From Curtobacterium sp. MCBA15_009 (GTDB lineage Bacteria; Actinomycetota; Actinomycetes; Actinomycetales; Microbacteriaceae), in the NCBI RefSeq assembly GCF_001864895.1, contig NZ_MJGO01000037.1:170759-234758 (forward strand): a DNA stretch of 64,000 nt. Direction: 5' to 3'. Shown here in pieces: positions 21,639-28,270 of the stretch (position 1 is its first letter; each line of letters starts with the position of its first letter). The notes below the pieces were generated by a model, which was given only the letters and a program-made list of their open reading frames with translations, searched no databases and had not been told where the DNA came from. The position numbers were made by a program, and so were the translations under genes.

Positions 21639-22324
21639 CAGCGGGCCAGCCGGTCGAGCAGGCGACGGAACAGGCCGCTGCGGGGCGCCGGTGCGGACTG
21701 CACTGCGGCGGGGACCGGACGGTCGAACGCCGGACGCGCCATCGCGACGTCGGGCGTCTCGGAACGCAGGATGCGCATGAGGCTGAAGGCGTTGATGAGG
21801 CGTCGCGCCTCGGTGGGGGCCACGTTCGCCTGCTCGGCGAGCTCGTCGACGGTGAGCGACGCGTACCCGAGCAGCGAGGTCATCCGGACGTGGTCCGGGG
21901 TGTGCGCGAGGGTGGTGAAGTTCGGCCAGCGCTGCAGCCGGTAGCGGTCGTCGCGCTGCAGCCACCAGGCGAGCTCGCCGGGGAAGGAGTTCAGGCCGAC
22001 GTACCAGAGGAACGCCTGCAGCTCGTTGCCGGGGCCGGCGGAGACGACGGACTCGGCGTCGCGTGCCTCGCGGCCGACGCGCAGGTCGTCGGGCTCGATC
22101 GGGAGCGCGTCGAGCGGCGTGCTCGTCCAGTAGGCGTCCGTCGCGACGTCGATGATGAGCGGGTCGTGGCCGGCGATCTCGATGCGGAGCACCTCGCCGG
22201 GCGCGTCCCACATCGGCCGGACGGCCATGGCGACCCGGGTCCAGCCGAAGCGCGGCATCGGCGTCGCCTCGTGCGCGGGCGTCGCGTCGAGGTCCCCCGG
22301 ACCCGAGAGCTGTGTCGATTCCAT
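21638..22324 (-). CDS. Conserved protein with C-terminal winged-helix-like segment, first gene of the GTPase cluster
   Basis: The 228-residue product is not recognised by name. Residues 25-120 look like a mixed alpha/beta domain (VAMAVRPMWDAPGEVLRIEIAGHDPLIIDVATDAYW). Residues 125-190 include several Trp/Phe-rich helices and a helix-turn-helix-like SLTVDELAEQANVAPTEARRLINAFSLM, resembling the DUF742/CvnC type of partner. The C-terminus is Pro/Arg-rich. The start MESTQLSG is chosen because AGGAGG lies about 10 nt upstream; an extension of 27 codons is unsupported. As first gene of the set it may be the input or DNA-binding component. Confidence 0.6.
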   Translation of the reverse strand: MESTQLSGPGDLDATPAHEATPMPRFGWTRVAMAVRPMWDAPGEVLRIEIAGHDPLIIDVATDAYWTSTPLDALPIEPDDLRVGREARDAESVVSAGPGNELQAFLWYVGLNSFPGELAWWLQRDDRYRLQRWPNFTTLAHTPDHVRMTSLLGYASLTVDELAEQANVAPTEARRLINAFSLMRILRSETPDVAMARPAFDRPVPAAVQSAPAPRSGLFRRLLDRLAR

Positions 22325-22397
22325 CCCTGGGTCGTCCTCCTGGCGCCGGTCCCCCGGCCGTTGCTCCCTCGACACCGTCCGCGCCGATCTGACGTGT

Positions 22398-22413
22398 CGA
22401 TCCAAGTGGATCG
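22398..22413. promoter_or_regulatory. Palindrome upstream of the GTPase/Roadblock operon
   Basis: CGATCCA-AG-TGGATCG is a perfect 7-bp inverted repeat about 75 nt upstream of the operon start and about 110 nt upstream of mntH. It may be an operator for either gene; no regulator is identified. Confidence 0.35.
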
Positions 22414-22489
22414 GGACGTTCTGCAGGAAGCCCCCGTGCGGGCGTCACCTGTTGTGAGGGCAGGAGGACGGTGCCACACCGAAGACGAA

Positions 22490-22507
22490 GATTCGGTGCG
22501 CCGAATC
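22490..22507 (+). promoter_or_regulatory. Inverted repeat, candidate metal-repressor operator of mntH
   Basis: GATTCGG-TGCG-CCGAATC is a perfect 7-bp inverted repeat just upstream of a -10-like CATGCT (22514-22519), so it would cover the -35 region of mntH. Position and gene suggest an MntR/DtxR-type operator; this is inference. Confidence 0.45.
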
Positions 22508-22525
22508 CTCTGGCATGCTGGGATC

Positions 22526-23776
22526 GTGACCGACACCGCCGCCGCACCACCCGCCGAGCAGACCCCGCGCCGTCGCGCGGCCGGGCTCACCCTGCTCGGT
22601 CCGGCGTTCGTCGCGGCCATCGCCTACGTCGACCCCGGCAACGTCGCGGCGAACCTGACCGCCGGCGCGGAGCACGGCTACCTGCTGCTGTGGGTGCTCG
22701 TCGCGGCGAACGCCAGCGCGGTCGTCGTGCAGTACCTGTCCGCGAAGCTCGGCGTCGTGACCGGCCGGTCCCTGCCGGAGCACCTCGGGCTGCGGTTGCG
22801 CCGCACCCCCCGGCTGCTGTTCTGGGGGCAGGCCGAGATCGTCGCCGCCGCGACCGACGTCGCCGAGGTGATCGGCGGCGCACTCGCCCTGCACCTGCTC
22901 TTCGGGCTGCCGCTCGTGGCCGGCGGGCTCGTCACCGGGGTCGTCTCGATGCTGCTGCTCACGCTGCAGAGCCGCCGTGGCACCCGCGCCTTCGAGACGG
23001 TCGTCACCGCCATGCTCGTCGTGCTCACCGTCGGCTTCTGCGGCGGCCTGCTGTTCGCGCAGGTCTCGCCCGCCGAGCTCGTCGGCGGCCTCGTGCCCCG
23101 TTTCGAGGGCGCCGGCTCGGTGCTGCTCGCGGCCTCGATGCTCGGCGCCACGGTGATGCCGCACGCGGTGTACCTGCACTCGGCGCTCGCCCGCGACCGG
23201 CACGGCGAGGTCCCGGCCGGTCCGGAACGCCGGCGCGTGCTCGTCGCGACCCGGTGGGACGTCGGACTCGCCCTGGTGGTGGCCGGCGGCGTGAACATCT
23301 GCATGCTCGTGCTCGCCGCGGCGACGCTGCCGGGCGTCGCCGGGACCGACTCGATCCCGGGCGCGCAGCGGGCGATCGCCGAGCACGTCGGCCCGGTGGT
23401 CGGCGTGCTCTTCGCCGTGGGGCTGCTCGCCTCCGGGCTGGCGTCGACCTCGGTCGGCTGCATGGCCGGGGCCGAGATCATGCGCGGGCTCCTGCACGTG
23501 CGGATCCCGCTCGTCGCCCGACGGCTGGTGACCCTCGTCCCCGCGATCGTCCTGCTCGCGGTGCAGGCGGACGCGACGATGCTGCTCGTGGTGAGCCAGG
23601 TGGTGCTGAGCTTCGGCATCGCCTTCGCGATCGTGCCGCTCGTCACCTACACCTCGCGCCGGAGCGTGATGGGTGCGGACGTGAACGCCGCGATCACCCG
23701 CGCGGTGGCGTGGGTGATCGCGGCGGTGATCGTGGCGCTCAACGTCGCGCTGGTCGTCCTCACGCTGACGGGGTGA
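22526..23776 (+). CDS. mntH: Nramp-family divalent metal transporter MntH
   Basis: MntH imports Mn2+ (and Fe2+) with protons. The 416-residue product has about eleven hydrophobic segments. The metal-site motif of TM1 is DPGNVAANLTAG and the TM6 counterpart is MLGATVMPHAVYLHSAL, both intact. The GTG start (VTDTAAAPP) is chosen because it directly follows a -10-like hexamer and leaves a normal 20-residue cytosolic tail; upstream reading would enter the operator. The gene is divergent from the GTPase cluster. Confidence 0.93.
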   Translation: MTDTAAAPPAEQTPRRRAAGLTLLGPAFVAAIAYVDPGNVAANLTAGAEHGYLLLWVLVAANASAVVVQYLSAKLGVVTGRSLPEHLGLRLRRTPRLLFWGQAEIVAAATDVAEVIGGALALHLLFGLPLVAGGLVTGVVSMLLLTLQSRRGTRAFETVVTAMLVVLTVGFCGGLLFAQVSPAELVGGLVPRFEGAGSVLLAASMLGATVMPHAVYLHSALARDRHGEVPAGPERRRVLVATRWDVGLALVVAGGVNICMLVLAAATLPGVAGTDSIPGAQRAIAEHVGPVVGVLFAVGLLASGLASTSVGCMAGAEIMRGLLHVRIPLVARRLVTLVPAIVLLAVQADATMLLVVSQVVLSFGIAFAIVPLVTYTSRRSVMGADVNAAITRAVAWVIAAVIVALNVALVVLTLTG

Positions 23777-23805
23777 GGCCGCGCGACGTCGGGCCGTCCG
23801 GTGCG

Positions 23806-24108
23806 TCAGTCGACGACGCGGACGCCCTTCCAGAACGCGACGTAGCCCGAGTAGTCCTTGCCGACGCGGTCGAAGGACGACGGGATCGGCGTCGGGTACG
23901 ACCAGGCGTTGTCCTGCAGCGCCTGCCCGTCCACGTTCACCGTGTAGTACTGCGTGTCGCCCTTCCACGGGCAGTGGTACTGGGTGGGGCTCTCGGTGAA
24001 CAGCTCGGACTTCACGCTCGACGGCGGGAAGTACCAGTTGCCCTCGATCTGGATGAGGTCCTCCTGCGGGGCCTCTGCGACCACGGTGTCTCCGACGACT
24101 GCCTTCAT
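23806..24108 (-). CDS. DUF427 domain protein
   Basis: This 100-residue protein is a single DUF427 domain: EGNWYFPPSSVK, then SPTQYHCPWKGDTQYYTV with the invariant Cys-Pro-Trp-Lys-Gly, and a C-terminal AWSYPTPIP...GYVAFWKGVRV. The family folds as a beta-tent in which the conserved aromatic and CPWKG residues line a cavity; no reaction is established. An AAGGAG ribosome-binding site lies seven nucleotides before the ATG. It is probably a single-gene unit between mntH and the ComB-like gene. Confidence 0.9.
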   Translation of the reverse strand: MKAVVGDTVVAEAPQEDLIQIEGNWYFPPSSVKSELFTESPTQYHCPWKGDTQYYTVNVDGQALQDNAWSYPTPIPSSFDRVGKDYSGYVAFWKGVRVVD

Positions 24109-24150
24109 GGCGTTGCTCCTTCGCTCGCTGGGTGCTGATCGGACCGAACG

Positions 24151-24756
24151 CTACGCCCGGCTCCGGGATTCCCGCAGGACGACGAGCTCCGGCCCCGCGG
24201 CGAGCGCCGCGTGCGCCGCGTCGCGGCCCGGTCCGGCGGCGGACTCGGAGGCCGTCACGAGGTGTCGCACCCCGCGGCGCAGCCCCGTCCACGCGGCGCA
24301 CGCGGCCGCGGCCTCCGGCGAGGTGTGGTCGATCCCGACGGCGACGAGCGCGTCGACGACGGCGCCCGCGCCGAGCAGGTCGTCCACCGCGAAGTCCGGG
24401 GCGTCCGGCACGTCGGCGGACTCCCCCGCTGCGACCGCGGCGTCGTCGAGGGCGGGCGGGTGGTGCAGCCCGGCGGCGACGACCGCGACGACGCACCGGT
24501 CGCCCCGCTCGGCCTGGAGGCCCGTCACCCGTTCGGCGACCGCCGCCGCGTTGCCGAGGTGGCCGAGCACGACCTCCGGCCCCTCCGGCAACGCGTCCGT
24601 CGCGTCGGCGAGCGCCCGCCGCTGCGCGGCCGGGTCCGCGGACGCCGGCAGGACGTCGACCCAGACGAGCAGGTGCGCGCCGTGGGCGACGCGCGCCGCA
24701 CCGCCGGTGCCCCACGCGAACCGGACCTGGTACTGCTCCTGGGTGCGTTCTGCCAC
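24151..24756 (-). CDS. 2-phosphosulfolactate phosphatase (ComB)-like protein
   Basis: The 201-residue product resembles the ComB fold that in archaea dephosphorylates 2-phosphosulfolactate in coenzyme M synthesis: QYQVRFAWGTGGAARVAHGAHLLVWVDVL, GHLGNAAAVAERV, CVVAVVAAG and FAVDDLLGAGAVVDAL. Actinobacteria do not make coenzyme M and many carry divergent homologues of unknown substrate. The usual ComB stretch after VDVL (RATST) is replaced here by PASADPAAQ, so catalysis is doubtful. The GTG at 24756 is preferred to one three codons upstream because a TATCGT -10 box ends exactly seven nucleotides before it. Confidence 0.6.
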   Translation of the reverse strand: MAERTQEQYQVRFAWGTGGAARVAHGAHLLVWVDVLPASADPAAQRRALADATDALPEGPEVVLGHLGNAAAVAERVTGLQAERGDRCVVAVVAAGLHHPPALDDAAVAAGESADVPDAPDFAVDDLLGAGAVVDALVAVGIDHTSPEAAAACAAWTGLRRGVRHLVTASESAAGPGRDAAHAALAAGPELVVLRESRSRA

Positions 24757-24763
24757 GCCCGCC

Positions 24764-24769
24764 ACGATA
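24764..24769 (-). promoter_or_regulatory. -10 box deciding the start of the ComB-like gene
   Basis: TATCGT on the minus strand ends seven nucleotides before the GTG at 24756; the alternative GTG at 24765 overlaps the box itself. Confidence 0.5.
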
Positions 24770-24860
24770 GCCGCGGGCACGCACCTGTCCGCGCCCACAG
24801 GATCCGCTGTCCCTCTCCACAGGGAGGTCGCTCGGGGCGGTCCGCGGGAGCGCGCGTCCG

Positions 24861-24866
24861 TAGGAT
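24861..24866 (+). promoter_or_regulatory. -10 box of a probable leaderless transcript
   Basis: TAGGAT ends eight nucleotides before the ATG at 24875. Confidence 0.45.
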
Positions 24867-24874
24867 GACCTTCC

Positions 24875-25507
24875 ATGGAGATCGCCCCCGTGCCCACCCT
24901 GACCGGTGACCGTGTGACGCTCGAGCCCCTCGCGCAGGAGCACGCCGAGGACCTGCGGGCGGCGGTCACGGACGGCGACCTGTGGCGCACCTGGTACGCG
25001 TCGGTCCCCGCCCCCGCCCAGGTCGAGGACGAGATCGACCGGCGGCTCGCCGAGCACCGCGCCGGCCGGATGGTGCCCTTCGCGGTGCGCGACCGACCGA
25101 CGGGGCGCGTGGTCGGTGCGACGACCTTCATGAACATCGACACCGGGAACCGCCGCGTCGAGATCGGCAGCACGTTCCTGGCCCGCTCGGCACAGCGCTC
25201 CGGCATCAACACCGAGTCGAAGCTGCTGCTCCTGTCCCACGCGTTCGAGGCCTGGCAGTGCATCGCGGTCGAGTTCCGCACGCACTGGCACAACCAGCAG
25301 TCCCGCGCGGCGATCGCCGGCCTCGGCGCCAAGCAGGACGGCGTGCTGCGGAACCACGGGATCGGCCGCGACGGCACCCTGCGCGACACGGTCGTGTTCT
25401 CCGTCATCGCGTCCGAGTGGCCGACGGTCCGGATGTCCCTGGCCGAGCGGCTCCGCCGGCACGACCGGGCCGAGGGCGCCCGGCGTCGCTCGGCCCGGCA
25501 CGCCTAG
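24875..25507 (+). CDS. RimJ/RimL-type GNAT acetyltransferase
   Basis: The 210-residue protein has the layout of the RimL-like GNAT subgroup: TLTGDRVTLEPLAQEHAEDL at the start, GRVVGATTFMNID, the acetyl-CoA region RRVEIGSTFLARSAQRSGINTESKLLLL and FRTHWHNQQSRAAIAGLGAKQDGVLRNHGIG. These enzymes acetylate protein N-termini or small amines; the substrate here is unknown. It is divergent from the ComB-like gene. The next gene begins 25 nt downstream but has its own -10 box. Confidence 0.85.
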   Translation: MEIAPVPTLTGDRVTLEPLAQEHAEDLRAAVTDGDLWRTWYASVPAPAQVEDEIDRRLAEHRAGRMVPFAVRDRPTGRVVGATTFMNIDTGNRRVEIGSTFLARSAQRSGINTESKLLLLSHAFEAWQCIAVEFRTHWHNQQSRAAIAGLGAKQDGVLRNHGIGRDGTLRDTVVFSVIASEWPTVRMSLAERLRRHDRAEGARRRSARHA

Positions 25508-25520
25508 GGCGGCGCACGCG

Positions 25521-25526
25521 TACGGT
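25521..25526 (+). promoter_or_regulatory. -10 box of a probable leaderless transcript
   Basis: TACGGT ends six nucleotides before the ATG at 25533. Confidence 0.45.
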
Positions 25527-25532
25527 CGACCC

Positions 25533-26015
25533 ATGCACGTCGGCCTCCGGATCATCCTCGACGCGCCGGTCGACACCGTGCGCGACGCCCTGCTGTCCCC
25601 GTCCGTGATGGTGGCGGTGACGAAGCCGTTCCTCGTCTACCGCTCGCGCGACCCGCAGGGGTTCCCGCGCCGGTGGGAGCCCGGGCACCCGCACCCGATC
25701 ACGGCGAGCGCCTTCGGCCTCGTGCCGAGCGGCGACACGCACGTCGACCTCGACCTGTACGAGGTCGAGGGGGTCCCGGTGCAGCGCGACAACGGCGGCG
25801 GCACCTCGGGGCTGTTCGGGCGGATGACGATGCGGCACCGGATGGCCGTCGTCCCCGCACCCGGCGGGCGCACGCTGCTGCTCGACCGCCTGACCTACCG
25901 GATGCGGCCGTGGCCCCTCGGCGCGCTCCTCTGGCCGGGCATGTGGGTGATCTGGCAGTGGCGGGCGTCCCGGATGCGCGCCCTCGCGCCCACGTGGCGG
26001 ACGGACGGTGCCTGA
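25533..26015 (+). CDS. SRPBCC-like small protein of unknown function
   Basis: The 160-residue product starts MHVGLRIILDAPVDTVRDALLSP, the strand-helix opening of SRPBCC/START-like ligand-binding folds, and ends with a long hydrophobic helix (PLGALLWPGMWVIWQWRASRMRALAP). The middle is beta-rich (HVDLDLYEVEGVPV, RMTMRHRMAVVPAPGGRTLLLDRLTYRM). No catalytic residues can be named. It lies in a run of same-direction genes, 25533-27088, each apparently with its own promoter. The fold assignment is tentative. Confidence 0.55.
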   Translation: MHVGLRIILDAPVDTVRDALLSPSVMVAVTKPFLVYRSRDPQGFPRRWEPGHPHPITASAFGLVPSGDTHVDLDLYEVEGVPVQRDNGGGTSGLFGRMTMRHRMAVVPAPGGRTLLLDRLTYRMRPWPLGALLWPGMWVIWQWRASRMRALAPTWRTDGA

Positions 26016-26054
26016 CGGGCGCGGGTCGGGCCTCCCGTCCACCGCGCAGCGGCG

Positions 26055-26060
26055 TAGCCT
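26055..26060 (+). promoter_or_regulatory. -10 box deciding the GTG start of the DUF1684 gene
   Basis: TAGCCT ends seven nucleotides before the GTG at 26068. Confidence 0.5.
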
Positions 26061-26067
26061 CGACCAC

Positions 26068-26718
26068 GTGAGCCAGACGCGCCCCGACGAGCCGACGACC
26101 GACGACCACGTGCGGAGCACGCTCGCGACGGTCGACTGGCGACGGATGACCTTCGACCTGTACCGGCGGGTCCGGGCGACCCCCGACCCGCAGGTCGCGC
26201 ACGCGATGTGGCGGGAGACGCGCGACGCGATGTTCGCGGAGCACCCGGCGTCACCGCTGCTCGACGAGGACGCCCGTGACTTCGAGTCGCTGCCCGTCCC
26301 CGACTACGACCCCCACTGGCGGTTCGAGGTCCGCATCGAGCCCACGGAGCCCGCGGCGTTCGACTTCGAGACCGGCACCGACGGCATCGTGCACTTCGAC
26401 CGGCTCGGCGTCGTCAGCGTGCCGGGCGTCGGCACGCTCGACGTGTGGTCGCACGGCGGCTACGCGGGCGGCCTGTTCGTCCCGGTGAAGGACGCCAGTG
26501 CCGGCAAGGCGCGCGGGACGTACGGCGGCGGGCGCTACCTGCTCGACACGATCAAGGGCTCGGACCTGGGCGGCGACGACGCCGGGTCGCTCGTCCTCGA
26601 CTTCAACTTCGCGTACAACCCGTCGTGCGCGTACGACCCGGCGTGGGCGTGCCCGCTCGCGCCGCGCGGCAACACCGTGGCCGTGCCGATCCCGGTCGGC
26701 GAGCAGTACGACTTCTAG
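26068..26718 (+). CDS. DUF1684 domain protein
   Basis: The 216-residue protein matches DUF1684: an N-terminal helix WRRMTFDLYRRVRATPDP, a RDAMFAEHPASPL region, a beta core (FETGTDGIVHFDRLGVVSVPG, TLDVWSHGGYAGGLFVPVKDASAGKARGTYGGGRYLLDTIKG) and the strongly conserved C-terminal DFNFAYNPSCAYDPAWACPLAPRGN with two cysteines. The conserved Asn-Pro-Ser/Asp-Pro cluster resembles a catalytic or metal site but no activity is known. The start is set by the -10 box; the open frame upstream is not protein-like. Confidence 0.85.
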   Translation: MSQTRPDEPTTDDHVRSTLATVDWRRMTFDLYRRVRATPDPQVAHAMWRETRDAMFAEHPASPLLDEDARDFESLPVPDYDPHWRFEVRIEPTEPAAFDFETGTDGIVHFDRLGVVSVPGVGTLDVWSHGGYAGGLFVPVKDASAGKARGTYGGGRYLLDTIKGSDLGGDDAGSLVLDFNFAYNPSCAYDPAWACPLAPRGNTVAVPIPVGEQYDF

Positions 26719-26728
26719 GGTGGAACGC

Positions 26729-27088
26729 ATGGCTGGACTGGTCGCGATCGACGCCGGCGGGCGCATCCCGCCCTTCGAACAGGTGCGCTCGCAGATCGCG
26801 GCGCAGATCGCCGCCGGGTACCTGGTCGACGGCGAACGGCTGCCGAGCGTGCGCGGGCTCGCGGACGAGCTCGGGCTGGCGGCGGGGACGGTCGCGAAGG
26901 CCTACCAGCTGCTCGAGGAGGCCGGACTCGTGCACACGGCGCGCGGTGCCGGCACCCGGGTGGTGCGCCCGGCCGAGGTGCCGGACGCCGTGGCCGACGC
27001 GGCGCGGGAGCTCGCCGCGGCGGCGCGGGCGGCCGGCCTGTCCGCCGAGCAGGCCGCGACGGCCCTCCGCGACGCCTGGCCCGCCTAG
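26729..27088 (+). CDS. Short GntR-family (YtrA-like) transcription regulator
   Basis: The 119-residue protein consists of a GntR winged helix (IPPFEQVRSQIAAQIAAGYLVDGERLPSVRGLADELGLAAGTVAKAYQLLEEAGLV) followed by only about 45 residues of helix, the dimensions of the YtrA subfamily, which lacks a large effector domain. YtrA regulators usually control adjacent ABC transporter genes; none is present here, so the target is unclear. The gene lies 10 nt after the DUF1684 stop and may be co-transcribed with it. A GTG at 26720 is an alternative start. Confidence 0.85.
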   Translation: MAGLVAIDAGGRIPPFEQVRSQIAAQIAAGYLVDGERLPSVRGLADELGLAAGTVAKAYQLLEEAGLVHTARGAGTRVVRPAEVPDAVADAARELAAAARAAGLSAEQAATALRDAWPA

Positions 27089-27123
27089 ACGGGGAGCCCC
27101 TCGCCGCGGCCCGGCGTCCGCCG

Positions 27124-27981
27124 TCAGCAGTGCTCGAAGACGTACTCGTCGCTCGACGGGGTCACGAGATCGCGGTCGCGCAGGATCGTCATGGCCGGGC
27201 GGCTCGTCAGGCGGCACACCGACCCCCACGAGCGCTCGAGGGTGTCGGCGTACTCGACGTCGATGACCCGCCCGCCGTACGCCTTCGTGTACGCCGCGCA
27301 CTCCCGGTACTGCACGCACTCCTCGGCGACGACGAAGTCGAACCCGGTCTGCTCGCGGCCGGACGCGCCGAGCTGCGGGGTGTTCTTCTGCCCGACGGCC
27401 AGCCCGTGCCGGTGGCCGGTCGTGACGAGCGACTTCGCGAGCGCGAGGTTGCCGGCCCGGGTGAGCCGCTTCCCGCTCCGCGTCCAGGAGTCGAGGTTGT
27501 CGAACTCGACGGCGTCGAAGCCGCGGTCACCGCAGCGGGCGATGGTCTTCGCGAGCACCTTCGTGATGAGGGCGCGCTTCGCGGCGGTCCGGGTGTCGAG
27601 GAGCATCTCGTCCGGCCACCCCGGGTCCGAGACCGGCTTGCCCGCTCGGTCGCGGAGGATCGCGGACGGGTACGACTTCGTCCACGTGCGCGCGGCCTCG
27701 GGCTGGGTCTGGAACCCGTTGACGTAGCAGATGTCGTACGTGCCCTTCGCGGGCTTCGCGGTGCTGTCGCGCTCGACGATCGTCACACCGGACGGCGGCG
27801 CGTACGCCCCGCCGAGCTGGTAGTCCGGGCGACCCGACGTCGGCAGGTTCGTGTACCCCGCCGTCGATGCCGCCCGGGCGGTGCCGGCGCCCCCGGCCGG
27901 CGCGGCCTCGGCGCACCCGGCGGTGCCGAGGACGGCCACCAGGGCCATCGCGGTGGTCAGCAGGACGGTTCGTGTGCGCAC
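27124..27981 (-). CDS. Exported GH114-type endo-alpha-1,4-polygalactosaminidase-like protein
   Basis: The 285-residue product begins with a signal sequence (TRTVLLTTAMALVAVLGTAGC) ending in a lipobox-like TAGC, so it may be a lipoprotein. The remainder is a TIM-barrel of the GH114 group: YDICYVNGFQTQPEAARTW, DRGFDAVEFDNLDSWTRSGKRLT, HGLAVGQKNTPQL and FDFVVAEECVQYRECAAY. The paired acidic residues DAVEFDN and VAEEC are the expected active-site positions. GH114 enzymes cleave alpha-1,4-galactosaminogalactan, a fungal and biofilm polysaccharide. Substrate here is inferred. The GTG start at 27981 is chosen because the signal peptide begins there. Confidence 0.75.
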   Translation of the reverse strand: MRTRTVLLTTAMALVAVLGTAGCAEAAPAGGAGTARAASTAGYTNLPTSGRPDYQLGGAYAPPSGVTIVERDSTAKPAKGTYDICYVNGFQTQPEAARTWTKSYPSAILRDRAGKPVSDPGWPDEMLLDTRTAAKRALITKVLAKTIARCGDRGFDAVEFDNLDSWTRSGKRLTRAGNLALAKSLVTTGHRHGLAVGQKNTPQLGASGREQTGFDFVVAEECVQYRECAAYTKAYGGRVIDVEYADTLERSWGSVCRLTSRPAMTILRDRDLVTPSSDEYVFEHC

Positions 27982-28043
27982 CCCGGAATCCTCGCACGCG
28001 CGCGGCGAACGGCCCGGTCCTCGGCGATCCGGCCTCGGCGCGC

Positions 28044-28270
28044 TATGCTGGACGTACTCGAGGCGCCGATCGCCTCGTGCGTCGTACGGACGCCCCGAAC
28101 TCCCGACCACCGATCCCACGGATCGCGGTCGATGATCGAGCACCTCACGAAGGTGCCCAGGCTTCTCTGCTGCGGCGACTGCGCCAGCCACCTCCGTTGG
28201 CGCGCATCCCGCCCGCGCGCTGCCTCGCAAGTGCGCCCACAGCCGGACCCCTCCGGCTCGAAAGGTCACC
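28044..28270 (+). promoter_or_regulatory. Promoter and structured 5' leader of the DEAD-box helicase gene
   Basis: A TATGCT -10 hexamer (28044-28049) is followed by a leader of about 215 nt. Three hairpins are visible: 28140-28156 (GCACCT/AGGTGC), 28181-28203 (GCGCCA/TGGCGC) and 28241-28258 (AGCCGGA/TCCGGCT), the last adjoining the AAAGG ribosome-binding site. Folding could control helicase translation. Confidence 0.5.
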
